DNA of 64,000 nt from Canna indica (lineage: Eukaryota > Streptophyta > Magnoliopsida > Zingiberales > Cannaceae), in contig CP136890.1 in the NCBI GenBank assembly GCA_034359265.1, positions 53,065,501 through 53,129,500 on the forward strand. Reading direction: 5' to 3'. The notes beneath the pieces were generated by a model. It was not told the DNA's origin. It did no database searches and saw nothing but the letters and a program-made list of their open reading frames with translations. The translations under genes and the position numbers were made by a program. Below are positions 1-11,275 of the stretch, piece by piece. The stretch's first letter is position 1. Every line of letters begins with the position of its first letter.

Positions 1-115
1 CGATTCTGCGCAAGTCCAAAGTGGATGATTCTGGCGTGAGTCCAAAGTGGACAATTTCGGCGCGAGTCCAAATTAAGTGGACGATTCCGACGCGCACGAG
101 TCCAAAGTGGACGAT
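1..115. repeat. Spaced 'gtccaaagtgg' repeat inside the CACTA element
   Basis: The words 'gagtccaaagtggac' and 'gattctggcg' recur every 30-40 bases. The same array, with 'gtccgaagtgg', is at about 34370-34500 in the second CACTA copy. This is a useful family marker. Its function is unknown. Confidence 0.7.
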
Positions 116-929
116 TTTAACAAAACTAATCTAATTAAATTAAACATAATCTAACTAATTAACCCTAATTAAATCTAATTAACAAATAACCCTAATTAAT
201 CTAATATAAACCATAATTAATTAAATTTAATAATTAATCTATATAAAAAAATAACTACTACCGGCGCCGACCGGAGAGTGGAGGAAGAGCTCACCTGGAC
301 GACTGCGAGGGAGAAGCCGACGATGGAGATTGGGGCTGGTGCGCGATTGGGGCTCGATCGATCGGTGAGGGCAAGGGCGGTGTCTCCGTCGACGGTGAGA
401 AGGCGAAGTCGACGGCGCACGAAGTCGGTGCAGAGGACACGATTGGCGGCGACGACAACTTTATCGGCAGCGGAGAGAGAAGACAGCAGGGGAATGAGGA
501 AGGGTCAAACGCGAACGCAAATAAAAAGGATTTATACCGACGGCTCGCCAGCCGTCGGAAAACCTTGGATTCGTAATTTTATTATCACCGATGGCTCTAT
601 CAACCATCGGTGAAGAGTGTTTTAATTTCTGTGCTGCATTCACGCCATTAATTAATAAGCGATGGTAGCTTCTTGCCGTGGCTAATGACTTATTCATGTC
701 ACCAACGGCTCTAGTGCCTCCGTTAAGCCGTGGCTCATAAGTTATCTTATTTCGCGCCCCGTGCGCGCCATCAACTATGAGCGACGGCCCTAGGCGGCCG
801 TATGCGAGCCTCGGCTGATTTGGTTACATCAACCATGGCCTCCGCGGCCGTCGCAAAGCCGTGAATTATTCTGACGGTCGAGGCGGCCGTCGATGATTCC
901 CATGGCTGATGTGGTATATTCTAGTAGTG
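1..929. mobile_element. CACTA (En/Spm) transposon, right terminal part
   Basis: The right end is CTAGTAGTG at 921-929, the inverse of the CACTACTAG terminus typical of plant CACTA elements. Inside it lie subterminal repeats pairing words such as 'ccgacggct...agccgtcgg' (about 535-860). Further in there is a GC-rich block (about 255-480), an A+T-rich block and a spaced 'gtccaaagtgg' array (1-115). The same layout recurs at 34370-35113, so both belong to one family. The left end lies outside the window. The element interrupts the gypsy reverse transcriptase that resumes at 930. The short ORFs in the GC-rich part have no recognisable domain. Confidence 0.8.
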
Positions 930-1797
930 GGCCTCTTCCAATTCTGAACTGCTTCTATCTTTGCGGGATCCACCTTTACCAGTTCCCTGGCCACCACATG
1001 GCCAAGGAACCCTACACTCTCCAGCCAGAACTCGCACTTGGAGAACTTGGCATACAAGCGGTGCTCCCGGAGAGTCTCTAAAACCATCTGCAAGTGCTCA
1101 ACATGCTCCTCCCTATTCCTGGAATAAATCAAGATATCATCAATGAACACAATTACAAACTTATCCAAGTATTCCCTGAACACCCGGTTCATCAAGTCCA
1201 TAAATGCTGCAGGCGCATTAGTCAGCCCGAAGGACATCACTAGGAACTCAAAGTGCCCATGCCTCGACCTGAAAGCAGTCTTAGGGACGTCACTATCTCG
1301 GATCCTCAACTGATGATACCCTGACTGCAAGTCAATCTTAGGAAAACCATTGAGCTCGCTGAAGCTGATCAAATAAATAATCAATCATGGGCAGCCGGTA
1401 CTGATTCTTCACCGTTACCTTATTAAGCCGTCGGTAATCAATGCACATCCGGTACTGGAGCACCCCAAGGAGAAACACTTGGGCGAATGAAACCCAACTC
1501 AAGCAGCTCCTGTAACTGGGACTTCAACTCCCTCAACTCAGCTGGTGCCATCCGGTACGGTGAAATGGATATCGACTTCACCCCTGGCTACAAATCAATA
1601 CAGAATTCGATCTCCCTCTCTGGAGGCAATCCTGGCAACTCCTTCGGAAACACATCAGAGAACCCGCACACCATGGGCGTTCCCCCGATGTCCCTAGCCG
1701 CACCTCCGCCTTCCTCTGCCACAGACACAAAGGCCAAGAAAGACTGGCAACCACCCAAAAGTAGCTTCCGAGCCCTGAGAGCTGAAATTGCCATCAA
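930..1797 (-). pseudogene. Gypsy reverse transcriptase, N-terminal part, broken
   Basis: Minus-strand translation gives the pre-RT linker 'FSDVFPKELPGLPPEREI' (about 1600-1660), then '[16 protein letters not shown]', then '[11 protein letters not shown]' in another frame. It continues '[13 protein letters not shown]', '[11 protein letters not shown]' and the catalytic '[10 protein letters not shown]'. These are RT motifs of Ty3/gypsy, which copies element RNA into DNA. Near 1455 the usual segment between 'SPWGAPV' and 'RMCIDYR' is missing and the frame shifts. The 172-residue open frame runs out into the CACTA element, so everything below 930 is foreign. The domain normally continues to RNase H. 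Confidence 0.85.
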
Positions 1798-1872
1798 CGA
1801 CTCTCCCCTTTTCTCACCCTGGAAGGTAAACTAGGGCAACCCGGGCTTATTCAAGGTCATAGTCTTAGCCTT

Positions 1873-2307
1873 TCAATCCACTGAGGTGAAATGGTCCGCC
1901 AACCAGTCCATGCCCAAAGTTACATCAAGCTCCAACATCGGCAGGAGTGTCGAGTCGTCTATCAACACATGCCCGCAAATGACAACCTCACAGCCCCGAA
2001 AGACTGTCTCTGCCATCACAGAAACGCCCGTAGGCGTAGACACCATAAGGGGCATTTCAAGCACAAAAGATATCCTTGACAACTTAGCAGCAAACAAAGC
2101 AGATACAAAAGAGTGTGTAGCACCTAGATCAAACAAAACATATGTAATGGAAAACCCAACAATAATATTATATGACACCACTGCCCTAGATGCCTTAGCG
2201 CCCTCTTGGTTCATAGAAAACACCCGTGCAATGGGCCTCATCAAACCACCAGCTCGCTGGCCTCCTCCCTGAGTCTGACCTCTCTGAGCTACGGAACCCA
2301 CTAACAT
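1873..2307 (-). pseudogene. Gypsy aspartic protease (RVP_2 type), probably inactive
   Basis: A 144-residue open frame carries 'YVLFDLGATHSFVS' near residue 57 and ends 'DVTLGMDWLADHFTSVD', the hallmarks of the retropepsin-like domain of Tekay/Del gypsy polyproteins. The protease normally cuts Gag-Pol. The active-site triad is usually D-S/T-G and here reads D-L-G, which should impair catalysis. It lies between the gag knuckle (2356-2397) and the RT linker in the order expected for gypsy. The start residue is arbitrary because the frame is part of a polyprotein. Confidence 0.8.
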
Positions 2308-2319
2308 TGGTGCCTTTTC

Positions 2320-3376
2320 TCTAGTCTGATCAGGCTGCTGACTGCCCTTGCTAGGACAATCTTTTTTGTAATGCCCAGTTTTCCCACATCTGAAACATAC
2401 CTCCGAACGTCCCCAGCAAGCCCCCCAGTGCCTCCTGTAACATCTGTTACACTACTGCGGCCCAGATCTCTGCTACGAACCTCTAGATGACGCCCCTGGT
2501 CCTGAACCCATGTGGCCTCTAGAACTGTTATGACCTCAACCCTACGGTGGATCTGCTGGCCTAAAAGTCCCCTGTGATTGAGCTGGCCAACCCCCCGAAG
2601 ATTGGGGCCGAAACTTTTTTTTCTTGGGACCATCATGCTTGTCTGTTGGGACCAGTGCCGCCTTTCAGAGCGCCTCATTTACAACCCGAGCAAAGGAAGT
2701 GTCCTCAGTGTAATGGATCCATCTGGCGATCTATGGCCTCAACCCCTCAACAAGCCTCCTGACCCTGGCGATCTTTGTGGCTATCAAGGTGGGATGGTAC
2801 TTCATGAGTCGAGTGAACTCCATCTTATAATCTATCAATGACATTTTGCCTGTCTAATGCAGTAGTTCGAATTCTTTTGCCTGCTTGTCCCGAAAGCTCA
2901 TTGGTAGGTACTTCTCCACCATAGCAGCTCTAAACTCCTCCTAGGTAGGGGGTCGTGCATCTACTGCTCTGCGGTCCCTCCAGGTGTGAAGCCAATCCTT
3001 GGCTGGACCTCTCAGCTGCAACCCGATCAGTCGAGCGGTCATCTCAGAAGAACAACCAAGCTCCCGACACAGCTCATAGCAATCTCCCAAGAAACTGGTG
3101 ACCTCTACCCACTGATCTGTCCCTGTATACTCCAGTGGCCTCAATACAACAAAATCTGCATATGAAGGTGCTCTGGGGGCCTAACCACCGGTGCCACTGG
3201 CTGGACCAACTCTGGGGCTGTGGCTGCTGCCGGTACTAGTTGTGGCTGCTGCCTTAACTCTTGCTCCGTGCGGAGTGCCTCAGTCAACTTAGGCACTCGG
3301 GCCTGCAACTAAACAACCATGGGATCCCTGGCCTTGGCGCTCAGTAGAGTTGTTGTCACTACCGCTCCTCGCGACA
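2320..3376 (-). pseudogene. Gypsy gag with CCHC zinc knuckle, frameshifted
   Basis: A plausible start is ATG at 3376 (MSRGAVVTTTLL), followed by an in-frame stop about 17 codons later. The best capsid fragment is at 2941-3144, with 'PLEYTGTDQWVEVTSFL' and 'RLIGLQLRGPAKDWLHTW', which fits the Retrotrans_gag domain. The knuckle CFRCGKTGHYKKDC (CX2CX4HX4C) is at 2356-2397 in another frame. Gag would package element RNA. Several frames are needed to read it, so it is a pseudogene. The PBS lies just upstream. Confidence 0.75.
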
Positions 3377-3588
3377 TCAAAAGCCTCTATCAATCTGGAC
3401 TCACCAGAAAGAAAATATCAAAATTTAAACAATTCAATTCACCCTAAGTCATTAAATAAATAAACCACAAGTCGCACTGAGGCGCAGACTTAACCCATTG
3501 ATCAATAACATACCCCTACCGTATACTGACACACTAGCAATGCCCTATACGGTGACAACTCTAGATCGTAGTCAGACCGAACCACATG

Positions 3589-3600
3589 CTCTGATACCAC
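3589..3600 (-). other. Primer-binding site of the gypsy element (tRNA-iMet type)
   Basis: The minus strand reads TGGTATCAGAGC, the usual plant complement to the 3' end of initiator tRNA-Met. It begins three bases inside the LTR edge at 3603. It fixes the element's orientation as minus. Confidence 0.85.
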
Positions 3601-3602
3601 AT

Positions 3603-5660
3603 TGTGATGCCCCAAATACAGGGTCACGTGACTGGCCAGGGTATACGTGCCTATACCCTGCAACCTAACTCATGCACATGCCAACATCATAAGAATAAAC
3701 AATAGTGGAAAGAAATCAACAAGTTGTTATTTTATCTAGAATCAAAACAGAGTTCATCATAAACAAGTTTTAACAAACGAATAAAATGCAGAAATAATAC
3801 ATCAAGTCCAACAGATGAATTACAATAAAATCTAAATAAAATGACATAAATGACCTCAAGGGCTACAACTCAAAAAGACCAACAAAAGTGCATGACACAC
3901 TACCAAAAGACAGGACTACGACCCTAACTAGGACTGCTATGAGATCATGCAGCTCCTCTGCCCTCCAGCTGTGCCAAGTGCTCCAGCCCATCTCATTGGT
4001 CAGGCTCTGCAAAATAAAACAACGACAACGGGTGAGTTCAAAGAACTCAATGAGCGGTTCTACCAACCCTTACAAAAACAAACATCACAAATAAGATGCA
4101 TAAGGTAAAACTCCTAACTCAAGCAGAAAAAGTTCACAAGGGAGTGACCAATTATCAGGCCATCCGACCACCACCTGCCCGACGACAGCCAACACCTAGA
4201 TGGTGAAGAACAACAAGCCAAAGCCTACCATGCCCTAAGGCACAACACATACTAGGATAATTGGGAAGGCCCTCTGAATTTATCCTGGTACAAGAAACTC
4301 GGGAGCAATCAGGAAGGCCCTCCGAACTTGCACCACGAGACGCGTAGGGACAACCTAGATTCGCCCATCCGAACTTGCCCCTTTAAGATATCACAGGAGT
4401 AATCGGGTAGGCCCTCCGAACTTACTCCTCTAAGATATCTTAGGAATAATCGGGTAGGCCCTCCGAACTTATTCCTTAAAAACCACATTGGGGATAATTA
4501 GCCATCCATAAAAATAGGGAAAGGCCCTCGAAACTTGTTATGTAGGTTAGGAATTAGCCATCCAATCTCCCGGGCCTAGCCCGTAATTCAGCTCCTCTAT
4601 GACCCCCTCCGCCATTCATAAAGATATGGCGCACCATGACCTAAGTCAAAATCTTTCCAACGATGTCTTAGGGGTGTTCCTATTGGGAAGTGTCTCAACA
4701 CTCCAATGCCCGACCCCAACTCCTAGAACGTAATGTCATAAACCTATGTGGTTTTATTCCATGCATAAACTTCTCATGTTGGTTCATAACAGATTATGCT
4801 GGCCTTTTTTCCCAATTTTAATGATGCAATTAAAATTTAGTTCACCACAATTAGGGTCTTGTTTTAGCTTACTGTTCTGCCCGAAACTGTTGTATATAAT
4901 CTGAATTTGGTCTTCAGAGTGTGTCCTTTGTTTCAAACTATATTTTCTGGTTGAAACAATAGGTTACATGACTATGTTCAGATAACTACACAAATCACAA
5001 CAAGCAATTTAAAAACAGCACTGATTCATCATTTCAGCATGCAATTTCAGCAACATCAAAATTTCAACATAGCATAAAAATAACTCTGAAATTTCCAGAA
5101 ATTAAGCCCTTAATTATCATTTAAACATAATATAAATCTTGAGATAAATTTCTCAATTTCCATGCTTAACAACAAGGCTAACAAGCACTAACAACATCAT
5201 GAACATGAACAAGCACCATGATCAAGAACACCTCTTTCAAGAACCCTCATGGCATCAACATCAAGATTCAATTTTTCTTAAACATGATTTTATCTAAAAT
5301 CACAGATTAAATACAAGGCATGCTTGAACATATAGGAACTTGATTTCATAAGCAATATAAAACACGGATCTCAAGAACATTGAAAACTTCCACTTAAGCA
5401 TTTCACCGAACACCTTGAGGGCACCCTTGATTCACCCTTGGCCGAGCACCCCTAGGGTAAACCTAGGGTTGCCGAGCCACAAAGGGAGGGTCTTGGCCCT
5501 CCTCCCACGATTCGGCACAATAAATCGGCACTTAAAATCCACGGCTCGTCGAGAAAACACAAGAATCAAGAATTAGCCCAAAACGGCTCAAAACCAAGAA
5601 AGAACCCGGAAAAGGAGAGGTAAAATCACTCACCTAGATAGGAAGGATGAATAAAGGAGA
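3603..5660 (-). mobile_element. 5' LTR of the chromovirus, far end truncated
   Basis: It begins TGTGATGCCCC next to the PBS and shares 'gtcacgtgac...ccagggtatacgtgcctatacc' with the fragment at 39374. About 2 kb remain. The far end passes into LTR-B sequence near 5660, so the terminal bases are lost. No coding capacity is evident. The A+T-rich stretch 4740-5400 is LTR sequence, not a gene. Confidence 0.7.
4250..4550. repeat. Tandem repeats in the chromovirus LTR
   Basis: About five imperfect units of 50-65 bases contain 'gggtaggccctccgaactt'. A similar unit occurs near 40035-40115 in the related LTR fragment. Repeat number differs between copies. Confidence 0.75.
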
Positions 5661-5931
5661 AACCTCAACCTGAACTGAAAACTTCACAAATGCATTAGTT
5701 TCATGTTTGTTATCATCATAATAGAGATCGAAGCATATGGGCAACCCTTGGGCCAATAAGCGCGATGACCAACGTCCTTTTGATTTTTAGATTTCTCTGA
5801 TATTGTCGATCGCATACGTCGAGCGCTAACCGACTTGGAACCTGAAAGTAATTCTCCATAAAATCATTCATTCCATGTTTGTTATCATCAAAATTGAGAT
5901 TAAGACCAAGGTTGAAAATCATAGGCCAACA
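5661..5931 (-). mobile_element. LTR-B and LTR-A end remnants
   Basis: 5661-5744 matches the outer end of LTR-B ('cctcaacctgaact...atgtttgttatcatc...cccttgggccaata'). 5745-5931 matches the outer end of LTR-A ('cgtcgagcgctaaccgacttggaacctgaaag') and ends in CCAACA. Two related families are therefore fused end to end. The second piece is followed by a polypurine tract, so it is the 3' LTR of the interior that follows. Confidence 0.7.
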
Positions 5932-5946
5932 ATGTCCCCCTTTTTG
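5932..5946 (-). other. Polypurine tract of LTR-A copia remnant
   Basis: The minus strand reads a run of A then GGGGG directly before the LTR. It primes plus-strand DNA synthesis. The same arrangement is seen at 20516, 27777 and 44500. Confidence 0.75.
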
Positions 5947-7386
5947 ATGATGACAAACATCCTTAAAAAATATATATATTAAAGCACAAAGGATATCAAC
6001 CAAGGGATTTCTCCCCCTATCAACATGCATATCTAAATAATTCTATCTATATGCATGGATTTCCTATATTTTCTTCGCTTTTACCTATCTTTTTCTCCCC
6101 CTTTTGACATCAATCAAAAAGGATGATAAAAGTCAACTTATAGTCAAAGTTGAGACGAAAACATTTTTTCATGAAAGCATGTAGATCTCAACTCAAGGGA
6201 TGAAAAACAAATGTCTAATATGAGACTAAATCATACATGATAGCAAGGAATGATAACTAATACATATATGGAAATCATGTATAAACTCATGTATCGATAT
6301 TTTCACGTATCGATCAAAATATCAAAAATCAATTTAGAAATGATTTTTCACGAGTCAAAATGAGAACGATACCAAAAACATGATTCTAACATCATACTTG
6401 AAGTCTCATTCGAAGATTTCGAATAAATGGCAAAGTATCGGAAAAATGAGTTCTTGACGAAAATGATACATGTGGATTTCTGAAAATGAACTTCGAAAAT
6501 CTACAATAAATCACAATCTTCATGAAAAATTTTGAAATTTTTACTAGAGAAACTAGATTTTTCACAGAAGATGCAATTTCGAAAATCATTTGAAAATGAT
6601 TTTTCTACATTTTTGATAAAAATAACAAAACATGCAAAAATTTCCAATGGTATTTTCGTAAATATCAGTTATTTTTTTAAAATAATTCCATATTTCATTC
6701 AAACTTTTTGGATACCAAGATATGATTCTATCAAAAATATTGAGGTGTTATGTAAGAAAATAAAACTCATACCTCATTTCTTGAGAATTCTCATTTTCAT
6801 TTCCATTTTCCTTTAGCCTTTCAAATTTACCATTTTCTCAACTAGCAAGTAGGCTTCATTAGTATCATACTAAAATGATATACCAACTAGCAAGCTAACA
6901 TACTAAATAGTAAAGGTTAAATGCAAAGTTTCATTTAAAAATCTCAACCTATGCTAGATAGTAAAGATTCATTCAAAGGAGTTAACATGATATCAAAGTG
7001 AATGAAAGAGATCTTAAAATATAAAATATTTGAAAAGTACATCTCCAACCCTTCCTAATGGTTGAAAACCGAAAGGCCACAATGAGCCTACGATTTAAAA
7101 CCGCAAGGCCGTATTAGCCCGTTATAGGCTATATAGGTCTCCGAAGAGACCGGAAATCAAAAATCAAAAATCATTTTTCAAGTCATATCATGAGCGGGCA
7201 AAACCAACTCAAGTTTAACTAGTATCATAACTCCAACTTTAAGATGACAAGTAAAGTAAAGGAGATGATACCAAACATACCTAGATGCCAATTTTCATAC
7301 CTATGGCATTATGATGGCTTGAAGTTGCAACCTCATAGAGATTTTTCATTTGAATCCAAAGTCAACTTCAATGTTTCATTTCCCAT

Positions 7387-8379
7387 TCATCCTTGTGTGG
7401 TAGTTCCCCCTACAAAAGAATAAGAAACTTTTGGTACCCAAATAGCTTTGGATCCTTGGGGGTGAGTTGGCCTAGGAATCCAAAGTCTCCTAGCAACACT
7501 TGGATTTCTCTTCAATGCACAATCATGGATAGCATGACCAAAAATACCACAACAAAAGCAATGTCCATTAAACTTCTTTTCATTTTTGCTATGGACATGG
7601 GATCTATCATTAGAGTGCTTAACATGTGAATTATGGTGAGCATGAGCATTCTTAAAGGAAGTATTCTTGTTTTGATGTTTTCTAAATGAGACATTTTGAT
7701 TTCTAGAATTCTTAAAAGAGGAAGCATTAACTTTCCTACTCAAAATCAACATCTCATTTTTCAACTCATTCATAGATTTAAGCAATGCATGTAGTTGAGA
7801 TTTTAACATGCAATTCTCAACTCTCAATTTTTCATTCTCAAGTTTGAAATCATTTTTCAAATCATTACTCCTAAGTTTCATTTTTTATTTCAAATCTTCA
7901 GTTTCATTTCTCAAAACTTTTACCTCACTTTTTAAATTCTCAATTTCAACCTTAAAATCATCATGGCAAGAAACAAGTGTACTTGTATACAATTTTTCAT
8001 TTTCTAGTTCATGGACATGAGAACTAAGCCTTAAAATTTCCTTCTTTAGTTTCCTATTTTTCTTGTTTTTTTTCATAAGCAAGGCATACATTTTTTGATA
8101 TTCCTCAACTAGTTCCTCGTATGGCATATTAAATGAACTAGAGGAGCTATGACTATCATTATCAATAAAATTTTCATTAGAACAAGAGGTGGAAGGATTT
8201 ACCACATTTTTTAATCCCATGAGGCACAATTGAGAAGTAGCTCTATTGTTATGAGGAGAGGATGCTTCGAGGGAATCAGAGGACGATGTAGAAGCTTTTG
8301 ATCTCTTCCTTGCCTTGTTTTTCAATAATGGGCAATTCTTCTTGATATGCTCCTTCTCCTTGTACAAATGGCAAATGAC
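7387..8379 (-). pseudogene. Copia Gag C-terminal part with two zinc-knuckle sites and coiled coil
   Basis: One frame runs from 8379 to 7387 with a single TAA at 7885-7887, between 'NETEDLK' and 'KMKLRSN'. The first knuckle, CHLYKEKEHIKKNC, has lost its second cysteine. A serine-rich stretch and a long Lys/Glu/Leu heptad region follow, predicting a coiled coil. An intact second knuckle CFCCGIFGHAIHDC (CX2CX4HX4C) comes next. The tail 'KAIWVPKVSYSFVGGTTTQG' then stops. The 'IWVPK' motif normally sits near the Gag-Pol junction in SIRE-like elements, so Pol is missing directly after it. The N-terminal half of Gag is absent. Confidence 0.8.
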
Positions 8380-9003
8380 CACTACAAAAGAAATTGGAAT
8401 TAGTAACAAACTATTTTTTCCCACAGTAGTGACATACAGTGGCAAAGTGACGATTCAATGGCAAAAAAGTGTTCGCTAGCCGTTTGTCACATTAGGTCCG
8501 CCGCTAAAAGTTATTTTTGGCTTTTGTGGTGAGCTTTAGCGGGTTGCCACGAATTGCAATTTCTTTAGTGGCAAACAAAAAAGTCAAACTACCCCCACTC
8601 TATTGTGACAAACGAGGATTGCTGACGTCACGTATCTTTTACGACAAAATTCTTTGCCACTTATTAATAAATATTTGTCATTATTCTACCCTTTCTAGAA
8701 CCCCTTTGGTGGCAAAAATATATGAAATTTACCGCTAATATCGTGATACATTTTGTCAATACATATCAAATTTGCTATAAAATTTTTGCCACTATATGTT
8801 AGATCCGTTGTCATTAAACATTAAAATAAATTTGCCACTAACACGATTTCAAATTTGGATTATTGCCACAATATTAGTGATGATTTTGCCACAATATTTG
8901 ATGACTTTGCCACAACTTTAAGAATTGCCACAAACACAAAATTTAACAATTAATCATTCATTAAAATAATAATCCACCTGCTAATTACAAAACCTATAAT
9001 TTA
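8380..9003. mobile_element. CACTA-like left terminus with TTGCCAC subterminal repeats
   Basis: The element starts CACTACAAAAGAAAT at 8380, inside the copia gag. For the next 600 bases 'ttgccac' and 'tggcaa' recur many times on both strands, which is typical of CACTA subterminal regions. I found no matching TTTCTTTTGTAGTG right end, so the element is truncated or its end is diverged. A solo LTR interrupts it at 9004. Confidence 0.6.
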
Positions 9004-11275
9004 TGTAATACCCGGGGTTTCCTAACATAGAAGTTTTATGTGGTGCAGCGCGCGGGATCGGGGAATAGCCGGGTTGAGTCGCGAGAATCGACATGAATGG
9101 AAGGTATAATTTAATTTGTTAATTCGTGAAGCTTATTGTGTGACTTGTGTGTTAGATCGATTCAAGTCGGGTTGAAATCGGGTTACGGGTTGAGTCGTGG
9201 TCCGATTCGGACTCGGGTCGCGTTGAGTAATGAGACTTAAGTCTCGAGGGCTTTTTGGTCAAAAGATAGAAATGAGGGGGGATAAAACCCCTGATCTCAA
9301 GCCGTCGTGCGGGTCAAAAGAGGGAGAGCCGCACGCAGCCCGAGAGAGGAAGGGGGAGGAGAGGAGAACTTTTGGGGCGGCGCCGGATCTGCGTCGTCGT
9401 CGGAGGGATCGGGATCGTTTTCATCCCATCCATCATCTTCTTGTGACCAAGGTGAGTGGTTGGATTCATTGTTGTGGGGAGGTGAAGTGGCCGAGCCCCT
9501 AGAGGTGTGATTCGAGTTTTGATGCCTCAATCTTGTCAATCGATCTCGTTTATCTCAGTATTACATATTGGATTTCCTAATCATGTGTGAATCATTGTGT
9601 TTTGAAGATTTATTTTTGTGGTTCTATGATTGGTTGAATAGGGGGAAAAGGGGCAAGGTCATGCCAAAATTTTCTCCAATTTCCTCGAGCGATTTAAATC
9701 ATTAGATCACCCTTCCATTTGATTAATCTTTGTTTATTGACTTGCTAGGTAAACATCATGACTGAACCTCCTCCCTCACTTATTTTGGTCTGGTCGAGCA
9801 AGGTAAACCTTGCTCAAGGCTCGGCCGGACATGGGGAAGGTAGAGGATGATCCTACATTATGCTTAATTAGGCTAGATTCTTGTTTATGGCATGAATCGT
9901 AAACCATTAAACTCAACAAGGAATTCCATTGTTAGAACAAGAATTAAATTCTCAATTTTCACATATGTATCGAAATTTATGAGGTAGCAAATGCTCTTGA
10001 GTTTTCTTATTGAATTGTGAATGCTATTGAAATTTTATATTGTCAAAATAATTACTTCCATGCTAGTGCAATATGTACCTTGTTGATTTCATATATATGG
10101 AAAGTTACATTTTGTTATTTTTAGCATCACCTAAATTGTTGTGGTAGTAGTTGTATGATTTACCGATTCCATTTAAGGAAATTATAAGTAGTGTGGATAG
10201 AGACACTTGTGTGTGCATAGACTAGGTCTCACACCTAGGAATCAAACAATGGACATTAGTGCTCGGTTAAATGGAACCCCGAGGGAGGAGTTGGATATGG
10301 GCAATGCCCGGAAGACTAAATGGAAGTATTTAGAGAAATCATGAATGTGTATTGTGATTGAGATGGTCTACTGAGGAGTACTAATAGCCGAACAGCTACT
10401 ACTCAACTCAGCAGTGATTTCGAATCTTGAGATTGCACCAGCGGGCCCGCTAGGTGTTTGACCCAAGTGGCGGAGGGTCTTGAGATTTCGTCAGTGGGTC
10501 ATGCTGATGGTAGACCCGAGTTGGGTGGGACTAGCTATCCCTAACCCGGAGGGTTCTAGAGACTAGTGGCCATCCTAGTCAACGGACCCGAATTTGATTG
10601 TTTTATACCTTATATGCCTCGTTAGGCTCGTTGAGACGACCGATCAGGCATGGTTTGATAGGGTTGGGAAGCCTGGCATGGCTGAACCCCCTCATGCTTG
10701 AATAGGCCCATAGTGGCCGATTGGTATAAGTTTGGTAAGGGACAAGGAGGTCGGTCAATCACTTCGGTGATTTGGTATGTGAATTAGCTTAAATTCCTTA
10801 GTTGTACCTTACTGCTGTGTATATTATCTTACCGGGGATTTAAGTGGAGGTTCGAGAGAACCGCTAACTGAGTTCCTCGTGGACTCACAGTTTATTTTTT
10901 ATTTTTTTTGCAGAGCCCGACCAGTGAGGTGTAGCCTGGTGACATGGTAGCAGCTAGAGTGCAAGTGGAGGCGCAGATCTCGTAGCAGGCGTCCATGTAG
11001 TCGTAGTCGTGTCGTTTGAGTTGTTGGTCATGCACTGAGTGGTCTTTGTAAAACATTTAGTGCTTTCAAACTTGAAATGTTTCCTTGAAAAGTTTAGTTG
11101 CTTTCTTTAAACTTAAAACTATTTTGACTTTAATGAAGTTGGTCACCGTTTTATTTCATGACTCTCTTGTTGGTCCAGTGTTGTTTTTGTGTATGATTGG
11201 TCAGTGCATGTGGTAGGCTTCGGGGTACTGACACGTACCCTGGCCGATCACGCAACCCTGAGTTGGGGCGTGACA
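9004..11275 (+). mobile_element. Solo chromovirus LTR
   Basis: It runs TGTAATACCCGGGG to GGGGCGTGACA, 2272 bases. Flanks are ATTTA (8999-9003) and ACTTA (11276-11280), a five-base duplication with one mismatch. No PBS, PPT or coding DNA adjoins it, so it is a solo LTR left by recombination. The block 'cttgagattgcacca...gtcagtgggtcatgc' (10430-10570) recurs in the LTR at 23933-25290. The ORFs at 9230-9539 lie in GC-rich LTR sequence and have no recognisable domain. Confidence 0.8.

Larger units (their letters stand above)
930..5660 (-). mobile_element. Ty3/gypsy chromovirus (Tekay/Del-like), 5' half, degenerate
   Basis: Read on the minus strand the order is LTR (3603 to about 5660), primer-binding site (3589-3600), gag (from 3376), CCHC knuckle, aspartic protease and reverse transcriptase. 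The reverse transcriptase is cut at 930 by the CACTA element. RNase H, integrase and the 3' LTR must lie beyond the window, if they survive. Stops and frameshifts in every domain show it is dead. The protease-RT linker 'DVFPKELPGLPPEREIEF' supports the Tekay/Del assignment. The LTR resembles those at 9004, 23933, 39374 and 60569. Confidence 0.8.
5932..8379 (-). mobile_element. Copia (SIRE/Maximus-like) interior, gag plus long 3' noncoding region
   Basis: A polypurine tract (plus strand 'atgtccccctttttg', 5932-5946) adjoins the LTR-A end. About 1.4 kb of A+T-rich noncoding DNA follows, and then a gag frame on the minus strand (7387-8379). No protease, integrase, RT or RNase H lies between gag and the 3' LTR. 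The noncoding part is repeated at 20516-22960. Either pol was deleted or this is a gag-only non-autonomous family. The 5' part is replaced by a CACTA-like terminus at 8380. Confidence 0.75.

Noticed and set aside
278..613. 111-residue ORF in a GC-rich block
   Set aside because: It lies in the terminal region of a CACTA element on the strand opposite to the expected transposase, with no domain.
866..929. Extension of the gypsy RT ORF below 930
   Set aside because: Those codons belong to the CACTA end, not to RT.
6532..6816. 94-residue ORF
   Set aside because: A+T-rich copia 3' noncoding region; codons reflect composition and the frame is not kept in the copy at 21100-21900.
9230..9539. Overlapping GC-rich ORFs
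   Set aside because: They lie inside a solo LTR and arise from base composition.
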